DNA from: JAZKAR01 sp040389065
GTDB taxonomy: Bacteria > Pseudomonadota > Gammaproteobacteria > Burkholderiales > Casimicrobiaceae
Assembly: GCA_040389065.1 (NCBI GenBank)
Contig: JAZKAR010000006.1
Location: 1-64,000, forward strand
DNA length: 64,000 nt
Direction: 5' to 3'
Part shown: piece after piece, positions 10,501-19,117 of the stretch
Numbering within the stretch: position 1 is the stretch's first letter
How the letters are laid out: each line of letters opens with the position of its first letter
Translations under genes and position numbers: made by a program
The notes under the pieces: generated by a model
What the model was told of the DNA's origin: nothing
Databases searched by the model: none
Seen by the model: the letters and a program-made list of their open reading frames with translations, nothing else

Positions 10501-10737
10501 CAATTGCATTAAAGCACGCCCTTCATCGCTGCTGATAGGATACTCATGCATTAGGTTTTCAAGCCCTAAAAAGCGTGGCTGATGGGCGCGTAGCTCCTCA
10601 ATCCAACCAGTAGCTTGTACCTGGGAGCTTTTAATGAGTGCATCAGTAAGCGGATAGTGTTCCAAGAGTTTTCGTACTACATCATCTTCATCAGGCGTGG
10701 GGTGACCTAATTGTGTACGAGATAAATCTAAGGACAT
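7594..10737 (-). CDS. putA: Bifunctional proline dehydrogenase / delta-1-pyrroline-5-carboxylate dehydrogenase
   Basis: Oxidises proline to glutamate with FAD and then NAD. It has 1,047 residues from the ATG at 10,737, which has an AAAGGA site upstream; an in-frame ATG at 10,758 is less likely. The proline dehydrogenase barrel occupies about 60-470 (SIKLSALHARYEP, RLVKGAYWDSEIKRAQ, YEFQRLHGMGE). The aldehyde dehydrogenase part occupies about 550-1,040 (SPWNFPLAIFIGQ, AFTGSTDTARWL, IAETGGQNAM, catalytic Cys in SAGQRCSALR). No ribbon-helix-helix DNA-binding domain is visible at the N-terminus. It is therefore the short non-regulatory PutA type rather than the long E. coli trifunctional form. 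Confidence 0.95.
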   Translation of the reverse strand: MSLDLSRTQLGHPTPDEDDVVRKLLEHYPLTDALIKSSQVQATGWIEELRAHQPRFLGLENLMHEYPISSDEGRALMQLAESVLRVPDADTIEELISDKLRHHNWQAHTQADHNLLGRASGWGAWLAEQLITPHSTNLTLNYLTQRLGEPVVRRAVQQSIQFLGHQFVLGETIEGALARGESIKHAQELFSFDMLGEGARHQADASRHFEAYRHAIQVLGEHYESLRLEQRPSISIKLSALHARYEPAQFIHSEPELYDRVRTLAQEAKYYGLGITIDAEEAERLELSVHLFERLMTEPSLKGWSGLGMAIQAYSKRIMILADKLIQLAQTYQQRLNIRLVKGAYWDSEIKRAQELGLSSYPVFTQKAHTDLAYISAAHRLLAHRDIIFPQFATHNALTIAQILALAGNHTSGYEFQRLHGMGERLYPIVLKEHPSHCRVYAPVGTYRDLLAYLVRRMLENGANSSFVYQITDTTLTPADLTHDPKQHILTLHAKQVAAPLPLPSELYGSERRNSEGIDLSDLNILRHYSERFQPNRPATRPNTLPTQATSLIGGVAPNSLKSRHYEVLSPSDTRQVIGTAQAVTQPEDILKAFSLAAQHQPEWDTTAVELRAQCLERAADAMEKNRDSLLELLILEAGKTLADALSEVREAVDFCRYYAAQARKSFTLEGQLLPGPTGESNRLVLHGRGVWLCISPWNFPLAIFIGQIAAALVSGNAVIAKPAESTPLIAYKVCQILHEAGIPATILNLLIGSGKDIGEIAVNARELAGIAFTGSTDTARWLNQKLAAREGAIVPLIAETGGQNAMLIDSTALLEHACDIVITSAFRSAGQRCSALRVLWIQSDIADSFINMLTGAMNALRIGSPIDPSTDIGPVINAQAKLNLEKHVQHMKHEAHILHQLPISDDLLHKGHFFPPHLIELNMIQQLKEEIFGPILHIIRFHSEDWSGLLDTIHQQGYGLTLGIQSRIDSRIADITQRAKVGNIYINRSMIGAVVGVQPFGGEGLSGTGPKAGGPYYLHRFAVERTISNNLTALGGNLALMSKKQQ

Positions 10738-11011
10738 AGTAAATCCTTTTGTGGGCATAATTCCTTCTATTAGCCCGATAGCCTAGGGCATAATCGCTAA
10801 AGCGAAGGTTTTTTTGCTGAAATGTAAATAGATGTAGGGTTCAGGATAAATAACGAATAGTGAAATTCATTTGTCTATTTGTTTACTCACATCTAATACC
10901 TTTCTTGACTTGATAAATTAGGTCGTGAAAGGCATTGAGTGGAATGCTTATTTTCCATCTATGGCATAAGCTGTCATTTATCCTGAGCATGCTACAAAGC
11001 TATCGGCAATA

Positions 11012-11596
11012 TTAGTCTGTAAAATAAGAGGGTTCCTGCCCAGGTTTCCATTTTATGTTGCACCCTAAACTCGGTTTTTGTTCAAGTATTAGCGGTAGAT
11101 CATTCAGTGTAACGTCGATAGCTTGGCGCAAATCAGCGCCAGTAACAGGTAAGTTATTTCCTGGGCGACTATTATCGAGTTGCCCTCGATAAACAAGCTG
11201 GCGTTCAGCGTTAAATACATAAAAATCAGGTGTACAGGCTGCCCGATAAGCAATAGCTGTTTTTTGGGATGCATCGTGGCAAAGAGGGAATGTAAAGGCA
11301 AGTTCAAGTGCCATTTTTTTTAAGTTTTCAGGGCTATCTGCAGAATACATATCGCTATCATTCGCACTAATAGCAATTATTCCTATGTCTTTATCTTGAT
11401 AGTCTTTGCCAAGACGAGCCAGTTCATGTTGGATATGTACCACATAAGGGCAATGACGACAAATGAACATGATGAGAAGTACTTTTTTAGATTTAACATC
11501 ATCTAAAGAAATAGAGCGCCCACTAACGGCATCAGGAAGTGTAAAATCAGGAGCAATAGTGCCTAGCGCTAGCATTGTCGAAGCAGTTTTAGCCAT
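11012..11596 (-). CDS. Thioredoxin-fold redoxin (AhpC/TSA-like, CxxC)
   Basis: Thiol-redox protein of about 194 residues with the redoxin fold: GTIAPDFTLPDAVSG near the start, then the CxxC active site FICRHCPYVVHIQHEL, then ACTPDFYVFN and LVYRGQLDNSRPGN. I chose the ATG at 11,596, which has GAAGGA six bases upstream. A longer in-frame reading from 11,695 would add a hydrophobic stretch without a ribosome site. The protein matches the thioredoxin-family group that carries the DNSRPGN motif and is widespread in proteobacteria, with a substrate not established here. Located between putA and a divergent lytic transglycosylase. Confidence 0.85.
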   Translation of the reverse strand: MAKTASTMLALGTIAPDFTLPDAVSGRSISLDDVKSKKVLLIMFICRHCPYVVHIQHELARLGKDYQDKDIGIIAISANDSDMYSADSPENLKKMALELAFTFPLCHDASQKTAIAYRAACTPDFYVFNAERQLVYRGQLDNSRPGNNLPVTGADLRQAIDVTLNDLPLILEQKPSLGCNIKWKPGQEPSYFTD

Positions 11597-11814
11597 AAAA
11601 AATCCTTCAGTGAATAAAAGAGTATGTGAAAATAACAGGCTTAGTTGAGCAAGATATGTGATGAAAAATGTACTTATTCCATAAGCCGCTAGCACATGCT
11701 GTTAGAGCAGATTTTAGTTATTTCAAGCAATAAAAAAGTTTGAGGTTTTTGAAGATAATCAAGGTTAAGTTTAGCGTAATGACGCTGGGTAGAATAACCT
11801 TTAAGGAAAAATTC

Positions 11815-13935
11815 ATGAGTGATGAAAAGCCAACAGCTAAACCAACAGGATACGAACGGTGGATGGCTTCAGGAGTGGCCGGTGCTGTGCTGGTTATTGG
11901 AGTGGTATGGTATGCCGTTTCTAATTTAACAGGCAATTTGGGTGATTTGCCGATGGTTTCTGCAGCAGAGGCATCCTCTTCTATTATTCCAACTGGTGGC
12001 TCTCCAGCGCCAAGCCCTGCGCCTATTTTAAATAAAATTTTATTAACGCCGCATCCTAATGACCCTATGATTATTGAAGCGTACAATGCGTTTCAATCTA
12101 AAGATGTGAATGCATTAAAAGCGTATCTTGATCGCCCAACAGATCATCCTTTGCGTGATTACATTGGCTATTGGTATTGGAAGCGAATGCTAGATATCAC
12201 GCCGTTAAGTACTGAGTTCAATGATGCTATACAAGAATGGATAAAAGCACATTCAACAACTGTATTAGCTGAGCGGCTGCGGCAAGATTGGCTTAAGAAG
12301 CAACTGCCAAGTATTACTCCACGCTTTCTACCAGAATACGATTTACTGACCAAGCCTGATGATGAGTTAGTGTGTGCTGTGTGGTTGCTAAGAGGCCAAC
12401 CTCTTAATGCAAAAGCTGAAGAAGCAAAAATGTGGGTTTCGCCCCGAGAGCTTTCGCCTGCATGTGAGCAATGGTTAGCGCTTCGAGTACAAAAAGGGGG
12501 CGAAGCGACGCGTTTGCGTTACCGTCTTTACCTTGCCGGCATTGCTGGTAATGCCCGGGCATTAGCACGTATAAGTGCTTTATCAATGATTCAGCCTCCG
12601 AATGATTTGGCTGAGCTCTATAGTTCACCTATACGCTGGTTGGCAAAAAATCCCCGTCTTGATTCTGTATGGAGTGTAATTGCTTTACTTCGGTTAGCGA
12701 ATAATGAAGCGGGTCACTCAAAAGTTAAATTTTATCTTGATAAGCTTGATCCTAACTTACAAAAGGAAAGTTTTGCCTTTTTAGGATATGTACTGGGTAA
12801 GCGGCTTCAACCAGAGGCAATTGATTATTTTAAACAAGGCACGCTTTCAAGTGATTTGCCGCCTGAAGTACTATCATGGCGCTTACGTACATTCTTACGT
12901 GAGTCACAATGGAAAGAAGTGTTACAAACTACTGAAGTTGTTCCTGAAAGTGTGAAGGAACAAGAAAGTTCTTGGAAGTATTGGCAAGCGCGAGCGTTAG
13001 TGGAGTTCAATCGAGTAGAGGAAGCACAGTCTATTTATACCGCATTAGCAGTAGAGCCTCATTATTACGGGGTGCTGGCAAAAGAGGCGCTAGGTCAAAG
13101 CTGGCCAGCGTTAACAGTGCCTGCTATGCCGACACAAGAAAGTGTAAGCACAGTTGCTCGTGATGCTAGTATTCAGCGTGCTGTGATTTTAGCTCGGCTT
13201 GATTGGCGGGAAGAGGGGCGCCGTGAATGGCAGTGGGCCTTACGCGATGCAAGAGATGAGGAAATAAATGCTGCAGCGTATGTGGCATGGCAATACCAGT
13301 ATTATGATTGGGCAATTAATACCGCTGCACGTACTCGAAAAACATATAATTTAGGATTACGTTTCCTGGCGCCTTATCAAGGCATTGCAGAGCAAGCAGG
13401 ACAACAGTTTCAGGTACCTTCTGCTTGGGTCTTAGGCATTATTCGTCAAGAAAGCCGTTTTTTTCCTCGCGCCCGTTCGGGAGCTGGAGCTTTAGGGCTC
13501 ATGCAGCTTATGCCAGCCACTGCACGTGAAGTTGCCAAGAAAACCGGAATTGAAGGCAGTACGCTCAATGCTTTGATTGACCCTGCTATTAATATTCCCA
13601 TGGGTACTTATTATATCCGTGAGCTAATGCAGCGCTTAGGATCGCCAGTAAGAGCTACTGCTGCTTACAATGCTGGAGCAGGAAGAGCAAGAGCCTGGCA
13701 AAGTACAAAGCCCTTAGAAGGCGCAATTTACATTGAAACCATTCCTTTCAATGAAACGCGTGAATATGTAAAACGGGTATTGTCGAATTGGTATTTTTAC
13801 CATCGAGTATTAGCGAATAAAAGTAATTTGACGCTAACTCGTGTGTTAGGAACGATTCCTGCTCGCGGCGAAAAAGAGGCTCAACCTTGGATTGAAGATG
13901 AAGAATCTGCTGCAGAAACTAAAAATGGAGCATAA
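11815..13935 (+). CDS. slt: Soluble-lytic-transglycosylase-type murein hydrolase
   Basis: Cleaves the MurNAc-GlcNAc bond of peptidoglycan with formation of 1,6-anhydro-MurNAc. It has 706 residues from the ATG at 11,815, preceded by AAGGA; upstream in-frame ATGs lack a site. One membrane segment lies at about 22-42 and likely anchors it in the inner membrane. A long alpha-superhelical region follows (about 80-520). The catalytic SLT domain at about 545-690 has the catalytic Glu in IIRQESRFFPRARSGAGA, GLMQLMPATA and AAYNAGAGRARAW. Length and layout match Slt70-type enzymes. It appears to be transcribed alone. Confidence 0.92.
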   Translation: MSDEKPTAKPTGYERWMASGVAGAVLVIGVVWYAVSNLTGNLGDLPMVSAAEASSSIIPTGGSPAPSPAPILNKILLTPHPNDPMIIEAYNAFQSKDVNALKAYLDRPTDHPLRDYIGYWYWKRMLDITPLSTEFNDAIQEWIKAHSTTVLAERLRQDWLKKQLPSITPRFLPEYDLLTKPDDELVCAVWLLRGQPLNAKAEEAKMWVSPRELSPACEQWLALRVQKGGEATRLRYRLYLAGIAGNARALARISALSMIQPPNDLAELYSSPIRWLAKNPRLDSVWSVIALLRLANNEAGHSKVKFYLDKLDPNLQKESFAFLGYVLGKRLQPEAIDYFKQGTLSSDLPPEVLSWRLRTFLRESQWKEVLQTTEVVPESVKEQESSWKYWQARALVEFNRVEEAQSIYTALAVEPHYYGVLAKEALGQSWPALTVPAMPTQESVSTVARDASIQRAVILARLDWREEGRREWQWALRDARDEEINAAAYVAWQYQYYDWAINTAARTRKTYNLGLRFLAPYQGIAEQAGQQFQVPSAWVLGIIRQESRFFPRARSGAGALGLMQLMPATAREVAKKTGIEGSTLNALIDPAINIPMGTYYIRELMQRLGSPVRATAAYNAGAGRARAWQSTKPLEGAIYIETIPFNETREYVKRVLSNWYFYHRVLANKSNLTLTRVLGTIPARGEKEAQPWIEDEESAAETKNGA

Positions 13936-14093
13936 ATATTATCTTTTGATGTGAGTAGTTCTATGTTTTTTAGCGGCCAGATTTTTCAGAAGCCATTGAT
14001 ATGAAACTGTTGCTTAGTTACTACACTCTTTGGCACTATACTGCAAAGCCTGGATTTTCAAGGCCTGGCGCTTCCGCTTAAATAGAATTAGGC

Positions 14094-14099
14094 TATAAT
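14094..14099 (+). promoter_or_regulatory. Candidate -10 box upstream of the Ala/Lys-rich gene
   Basis: A perfect TATAAT with a weak CTTCCG/TTCCGC-type -35 about 17-18 bases upstream. It would leave a leader of about 145 nt. No other good promoter was seen in this gap. Confidence 0.35.
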
Positions 14100-14250
14100 G
14101 TTGCGACTGATGATTGTCTCGCTGAAAACTTGAGGTATGAATGTCAACCTTAGGTGTGGTGGGCACGTTGGGGACATAAGAATACTTAAAAAGTATTCTC
14201 GGTTTTTTGATAATTGTAGTCATTCTCATTTTTATAAGGATTGAGTTATT

Positions 14251-14601
14251 ATGAGCAAACTCCTTTCTGCTCTAGTTGCTGCTGGTTTAACCGTTGCTTC
14301 TTTCAGTGCATTTGCTAACCCTGCTGCTACAGCTGCTGCTCCCGCACAAGCTCCTGCAGCAACTGAAGCAGCTGCTCCCGCAGCTGCTGCGCCTGCTGCT
14401 TCTGCTACCGCTGAAGCAACTTCTGGCGATGTAAAGGCAGAAGCACACGCAAAGCCAGCTAAAAAAGTAGCTAAAAAGCATAAAAAGAAAAAACACGTAG
14501 CTAAGAAAAAAGCTGACGATGCTGCTGCCGCTTCTACAGAAGCTACAGCTGCTGGTTCTGCTACTACTGGTGCTGACGCAAAGCCAGAAGCTACTAAGTA
14601 A
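14251..14601 (+). CDS. Secreted Ala-rich protein with a Lys/His-rich core
   Basis: A 116-residue low-complexity protein. A clear signal peptide (about 1-22, ending SAFA) is followed by an Ala/Pro-rich stretch. A strongly basic block lies at about 68-90 (KPAKKVAKKHKKKKHVAKK), then more Ala/Thr. It has a good start (AAGGATTGAGTTATT before ATG) and a textbook terminator, so it is expressed as a single gene. The composition recalls acid-shock (Asr-like) and histone-H1-like basic proteins, but the signal peptide argues for a periplasmic location. No enzymatic domain is visible. The assignment is by composition only. Confidence 0.75.
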   Translation: MSKLLSALVAAGLTVASFSAFANPAATAAAPAQAPAATEAAAPAAAAPAASATAEATSGDVKAEAHAKPAKKVAKKHKKKKHVAKKKADDAAAASTEATAAGSATTGADAKPEATK

Positions 14602-14620
14602 TTCTCGTTTTTTGAGAATA

Positions 14621-14658
14621 AAAAAGCCGGTTAGGGCCTTAAGCCCAACCGGCTTTTT
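14621..14658 (+). terminator. Rho-independent terminator
   Basis: AAAAGCCGGTTAGGGC and GCCCAACCGGCTTTTT form a long near-perfect stem ending in a T run, 20 bases after the stop of the Ala/Lys-rich gene. Confidence 0.93.
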
Positions 14659-14985
14659 CTTTTGTAAATGCTAATGTTATTGTGGTTGCCAAACTTTATT
14701 ACATCAAAAGCATGCTTTAGTTCGATAAATCGTTATAAGACACGCATAAATAAAAGCATTTAATGGTTGATGATTAGAGTTACGTTTATAGCAAGTTATA
14801 ATAGTTTTGATGAGATTGTTTGAGAACAAAGCACACAGATTATGCGTTTAATGGCTAAGCTTAGCAGTAGGCTAGAAAAAACTATTAGGTTTATTTTGTA
14901 AGAAAGCGTGCGTTAAATAGTTATTAAAAACGATACTTATGTCTAAAGTTATTTTTTAGTGATATATCAGAAGCGTGGAGTAGGA
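14659..14985. other. Intergenic stretch with no recognised gene
   Basis: About 330 AT-rich bases between a terminator and the GspL-like gene. It presumably holds that gene's promoter. I see no RNA gene, repeat or short coding sequence that I can support. Confidence 0.5.
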
Positions 14986-16188
14986 ATGAGCATATCTCTT
15001 GCTGAACAAGATTTGATTCTGAAAGATGCCTGTGTTCCTTGGATATTAGGGCAGCCCTTTCCAGATGGTAAGCCACGCCTTGTTGTGCTAATCATGCCTG
15101 AGTCGCATGTTGTACGCCTAAAGTTGGCATTGCCAGCACGTTTGTTATCTAATCCTGATGCACTTTTATATGCGGTAGAAGAGCATTTACCCACTATCGA
15201 AGGGCGCGCTGTCTTATTATTAAGTGAGCAGCCTATTGCAGATAATGAGCATAATGCGATGGTGCAATTACTGGTCTATCCCAAAAACCTACTTAATGAA
15301 GCAATGGCGTATGCCCAGCAATCGTTTAAAGAGTCGCATGTAGTAGGTGCTATGACAGCCGCTGAGTGGTGGGCTATCGCTCTGCCGCCCGAGACTGCAA
15401 TGTGGGTGGATGATGGGGTCGAGAGCTGGGTGCAGCTTCCCTCAGGAGATATTTATACTGTTAATCGTTGTCGGCTAAATGATCCGGCTTTATGGATAAA
15501 TTATTGTGCTGAGACGATTAAAGGATTGGTAGGGTACGCTGCAGATATGGCATGCATGCAGGAGGTATTGCAAGCAGGCATGGTTACAGCACATTTTGAA
15601 GCAGTGCGTTGGCGTGTATTACCGATGACAGCTTTATATGAAGCGCCGCGAGATCATTCACAAGGCTGGAATTTATTAACAGGCGAAAAGTGGGCTGCAC
15701 TATTTTTTAAAAAAACAGGCAAACGTGCGTATAGCTCAATAAACTGGATATTAGGCTGCCTGTTTTGCATAGGCTTTGGTTTAGTATTGTATCCTCGCTT
15801 GTATTGGGCCTATCAAGAACATCAGCAACACGCAGAGTTCATTTCCTTATGGAAAGAGCATTATCCTACACAAGTGCCGCCTAAACTAATAGAGCGTGCC
15901 TGGATAGATAAAATTGCTCAAGCGCCTGTTCCGGTAGGAAAGCGGCTTCCTCATTTAGACCCCTTAGGTTCCTGGGCACATATCAACCATTTGGCCGTTT
16001 GGGCAAATCTTCCCCCATTATCTGAGTTACGTTTTGAGGGGCAACGATGGTGGATGGGATGGAATGCAATTGAACCGCAAAAAATTTCTACTTTTAAGCA
16101 ATTACTAACTCAATCAGGCTGGAAGGTAGATGTTATAACCGCGGAAGGGATAACCCGGGTAGTGGTTGGCGCAGCTTTATTAGAATAA
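14986..16188 (+). CDS. GspL-like membrane protein (type II secretion L-type), orphan
   Basis: Protein of 401 residues from the ATG at 14,986, with GGAG seven bases before it. The layout resembles GspL, the inner-membrane platform protein of type II secretion. It has a cytoplasmic N-terminal region of about 245 residues, a juxtamembrane GWNLLTGEKW motif like the xNLLQGxF motif of GspL, one membrane helix (about 256-278) and a periplasmic C-terminal domain of about 110 residues. No other gsp or pilus genes are in the window. It sits upstream of petABC. The call is from architecture, not strong motifs. A degenerate or repurposed L protein, or an unrelated bitopic protein, remains possible. Confidence 0.55.
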   Translation: MSISLAEQDLILKDACVPWILGQPFPDGKPRLVVLIMPESHVVRLKLALPARLLSNPDALLYAVEEHLPTIEGRAVLLLSEQPIADNEHNAMVQLLVYPKNLLNEAMAYAQQSFKESHVVGAMTAAEWWAIALPPETAMWVDDGVESWVQLPSGDIYTVNRCRLNDPALWINYCAETIKGLVGYAADMACMQEVLQAGMVTAHFEAVRWRVLPMTALYEAPRDHSQGWNLLTGEKWAALFFKKTGKRAYSSINWILGCLFCIGFGLVLYPRLYWAYQEHQQHAEFISLWKEHYPTQVPPKLIERAWIDKIAQAPVPVGKRLPHLDPLGSWAHINHLAVWANLPPLSELRFEGQRWWMGWNAIEPQKISTFKQLLTQSGWKVDVITAEGITRVVVGAALLE

Positions 16189-16258
16189 ATTGATCATTTT
16201 TTATAGGTTTATATAAATCTTTCTATGAACTGCCTTTCCCCCTGATAGCAAGGTGGCT

Positions 16259-16264
16259 TATAAT
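16259..16264 (+). promoter_or_regulatory. Candidate -10 box of the petABC operon
   Basis: TATAAT lies 32 bases before the petA start, with only a weak -35 (TTCCCC region) upstream. Placement is good for an operon promoter. Confidence 0.4.
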
Positions 16265-16295
16265 TGCACGATTCACGTTATAGGGTGGATGGTTT

Positions 16296-16934
16296 ATGGG
16301 CCATGGTTCTCGCTCTCCGTCAGAAAATCTTTCTTCTGGAGAGTTATCATTTAAAGTTGGCGATCAATCACGTCGTCGTTTTTTAGTTAACGCATCTGCT
16401 GTCATTGGCGCAGGTGTGGCAGTAGGTGTGGGGGCTCCTTTTGTGATGAGCTTAGCTCCTTCTGAGCGGGCACGAGCCGCCGGAGCACCTATTGAAGTTG
16501 ATATAAGCCAAATTGAGCCTGGTATGAAGATCAGTGCTGAATGGCGAGGAAAGGTCGTATGGGTTTTACACCGTTCTAAAGAAATGGTGGCAAACTTGGC
16601 TAAAACAGATGCTTTAGTTGAAGACCCCAAGTCAGAGCAAGAGCAACAGCCAGCTTATGCTAAAAATGAGCATCGTTCTATTAAGCCTGAGTATTTGGTG
16701 CTTGAAGGCGTATGTACGCATTTAGGATGCTCACCTACTCAACGTAATGAGATTGCACCGGCTGATTTGGGAAATGATTGGTTTGGAGGGTTTTTTTGCC
16801 CTTGTCATGGTTCGAAATTCGATTTATCTGGGCGGGTTTATAAAGGTGTCCCTGCACCTTTAAATTTAAGAGTTCCTCCCCATCACTATGTTGGCGATAG
16901 CAAAATTGTCATCGGTGAAGATCAATCTGCATAA
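16296..16934 (+). CDS. petA: Ubiquinol-cytochrome c reductase Rieske iron-sulfur subunit
   Basis: Electron-transfer subunit of the cytochrome bc1 complex, 212 residues. A twin-arginine-type anchor (SRRRFLVNASAVIGAGVAVG, about 25-45) keeps it in the membrane with the head in the periplasm. The [2Fe-2S] ligands are in CTHLGCSP and CPCHGSKFD, the two canonical Rieske boxes. It is the first gene of petA-petB-petC, with 23 bases between petA and petB. Confidence 0.97.
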   Translation: MGHGSRSPSENLSSGELSFKVGDQSRRRFLVNASAVIGAGVAVGVGAPFVMSLAPSERARAAGAPIEVDISQIEPGMKISAEWRGKVVWVLHRSKEMVANLAKTDALVEDPKSEQEQQPAYAKNEHRSIKPEYLVLEGVCTHLGCSPTQRNEIAPADLGNDWFGGFFCPCHGSKFDLSGRVYKGVPAPLNLRVPPHHYVGDSKIVIGEDQSA

Positions 16935-16957
16935 GAAACACAAATAAAAGGTAAGCC

Positions 16958-18223
16958 ATGTCGTCATCTAAGTCTAGCTGTGGAGTGGCCCGGCGCGCAT
17001 TTGAATGGGTAGATGCTCGTTTTCCTGTCGGAAAAATGGTTCGGGAACACTTAACAGAATACTATGCGCCCAAAAATTTTAATTTTTGGTATTACTTTGG
17101 TTCTCTGGCTTTATTAGTTTTAGTGAATCAAATCGTAACAGGAATTTTTCTGACCATGAGTTATAAGCCTGATGCACAAACGGCTTTTGCTTCGGTTGAA
17201 TACATTATGAGAGATGTATGGGGCGGAAGAATTATTCGCTATATGCACTCTACGGGTGCCTCAATGTTTTTTGTTGTGGTATACCTTCATATGTTTAGAG
17301 GATTAATTTACGGTTCTTATCGTAAGCCTCGCGAGCTTATCTGGATTTTTGGAATGCTCATTTATTTATGTTTAATGGGTGAAGCATTTTTTGGCTACCT
17401 TTTGCCTTGGGGACAAATGTCTTATTGGGGTGCTCAGGTTATTGTAAATCTGTTTTCCTCAGTTCCTATCATTGGCCCTGATTTAGCAGTATGGATTCGA
17501 GGAGACTTTAGTGTTTCTGATGCAACCTTGAATCGCTTTTTTGCATTTCACGTGATTGCTATTCCTTTAGTATTATTAGGTTTGGTTGCTGCGCATATTC
17601 TTGCGTTGCACGAGGTGGGTTCTAATAATCCTGATGGTGTAGAAATCAAAAAGCATAAAGATCCGGCAACTGGTATTCCGTTGGATGGCATACCTTTTCA
17701 TCCCTATTACACCGTAAAAGATATTTTTGGTGCTGCTGTATTTTTGTTCATATTTTTTACGATTGTTTATTTCTTTCCTGAAATGGGCGGTTACTTTTTG
17801 GAATACAATAATTTTATTCCAGCTGATGCTATGAAAACCCCTGAGCATATTGCTCCTGTATGGTATTTCACACCTTATTACGCTATGTTACGTGCTGTGC
17901 CCTCCTTTTTGGGAACGCAAGTATGGGGTGTACTGGTAATGGGTGGAGCTGTCATGATTTTCTTTGGCTTGCCATGGTTAGATCGTGGAGCGGTAAAATC
18001 TATTCGCTATCGCGGTTTATTATATAAATCTTTCTTGGCTGCATTTGTAGTGAGCTTTTTAGTGCTAGGTTATTTAGGTGTAATGCCTTCAACCCCTGAG
18101 CGTACTATATTGGCAAGGGTACTGACGGTAGTATATTTCGGTTTCTTTATTTTAATGCCGTGGTATACCGCTCGTGATAAAACACTTCCTGAGCCTGACC
18201 GCGTTCAGTATTCCAAGCACTGA
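16958..18223 (+). CDS. petB: Ubiquinol-cytochrome c reductase cytochrome b
   Basis: Membrane subunit of the bc1 complex that carries two b hemes and both quinone sites. It has 421 residues and eight predicted membrane helices. Heme-ligand histidines are in helices B (YMHSTGASMFFVVVYLHMFRG) and D (FFAFHVIAIPLVLLGLVAAHILALHEVGSNNP). The Qo-site signature is PEWY-equivalent APVWYFTPYYAMLRA. It is a full-length (b plus subunit-IV-like) proteobacterial form. GTAAGCC precedes the start, and petC follows after 3 bases. Confidence 0.97.
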   Translation: MSSSKSSCGVARRAFEWVDARFPVGKMVREHLTEYYAPKNFNFWYYFGSLALLVLVNQIVTGIFLTMSYKPDAQTAFASVEYIMRDVWGGRIIRYMHSTGASMFFVVVYLHMFRGLIYGSYRKPRELIWIFGMLIYLCLMGEAFFGYLLPWGQMSYWGAQVIVNLFSSVPIIGPDLAVWIRGDFSVSDATLNRFFAFHVIAIPLVLLGLVAAHILALHEVGSNNPDGVEIKKHKDPATGIPLDGIPFHPYYTVKDIFGAAVFLFIFFTIVYFFPEMGGYFLEYNNFIPADAMKTPEHIAPVWYFTPYYAMLRAVPSFLGTQVWGVLVMGGAVMIFFGLPWLDRGAVKSIRYRGLLYKSFLAAFVVSFLVLGYLGVMPSTPERTILARVLTVVYFGFFILMPWYTARDKTLPEPDRVQYSKH

Positions 18224-18226
18224 GGA

Positions 18227-19072
18227 TTGAAGGATTCCACTATGATGCGTAAAAAACGTTTGGGATTATTAAGCCCCTTACTATTTGCCCTATGTTTGAC
18301 AGGTGGTTTAGTTCAGGCATCAGGGGGTGATGAAGTTAAGCTTGAACAAGCTCCAATTGACCGCTTTGATAGAGCCTCAGTGCAGCGAGGCGCTCGACTA
18401 TTTAGTAACTATTGTCTTAGCTGCCATCAGGCTAAATTTATGAACTACAGTTCTTTAAGAGAGCTGGGTTTAACAGATGCACAAATTCAGCAAAACTTTT
18501 TGTCAAAAGGTCAAAAAGTTACTCAAGCTATGAAATCTAACATTGAGGTTGCTGACGCAAAAAACTGGTTTGGTTCTATGCCGCCTGATTTAACGCTCGC
18601 AGCGCGTTCAAGAGGTACCGATTGGATTTATAGTTACTTAAGAGGTTTTTATAAAGACCCATCGCGTCCAACAGGTTGGAATAATATTGTATTTCCTAAT
18701 GTTGGAATGCCGCATGTACTTTGGGAGCGTTCAAGCCAAGGCGTGTTAGCTGTTCAGAAATTTGAATCTTTAGGTGAGGCGCAAGGTGAAGCGTTGCAAA
18801 CGAATGGCCCTACTAAAATAAAAGCTGAACACGGGCACGGAGGAGGGCCTACTCACTATATTCTTGAAAAAGTGAATATGCCTCAATCTACTCCCCAGAT
18901 TGCCGAAAACTATAATCGAGACGTAACCGATTTAGTAAACTATATGGCATTTATGGCGGAGCCTGGTTATTTGGCACATCGCCAAACAGGACGTTTTATT
19001 GTGATTGCGCTTGCCTTTGCTGTATTTGCTGCTTATATCGTTAAGCGCGAATATTGGAAAGATATTCGCTAA
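18227..19072 (+). CDS. petC: Ubiquinol-cytochrome c reductase cytochrome c1
   Basis: Heme-c subunit of bc1, which passes electrons to soluble cytochrome c. The protein is 278-281 residues depending on start. The ATGs at 18,242 and 18,245 (MMRKKRLG), after the GGATT region, are likelier than the first frame codon. It has a signal peptide ending VQASG, the heme site CLSCH (NYCLSCHQAKFMNYSSL), the axial Met region (NIVFPNVGMPHVLWE) and a C-terminal membrane anchor (about 258-276). Completes the bc1 operon. Confidence 0.96.
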   Translation: MKDSTMMRKKRLGLLSPLLFALCLTGGLVQASGGDEVKLEQAPIDRFDRASVQRGARLFSNYCLSCHQAKFMNYSSLRELGLTDAQIQQNFLSKGQKVTQAMKSNIEVADAKNWFGSMPPDLTLAARSRGTDWIYSYLRGFYKDPSRPTGWNNIVFPNVGMPHVLWERSSQGVLAVQKFESLGEAQGEALQTNGPTKIKAEHGHGGGPTHYILEKVNMPQSTPQIAENYNRDVTDLVNYMAFMAEPGYLAHRQTGRFIVIALAFAVFAAYIVKREYWKDIR

Positions 19073-19117
19073 TTTTTTTGGGCTTTAAGACTCGAGCTTC
19101 GAGAAGGATATCCTTTT

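Noticed and set aside
14014..14229. Minus-strand 71-codon frame upstream of the Ala/Lys-rich gene
   Set aside because: It overlaps the proposed promoter of that gene, lacks a ribosome site and shows no motif.
14287..14496. Minus-strand Cys/Ser-rich frame
   Set aside because: Antisense shadow of the Ala/Lys-rich low-complexity gene.
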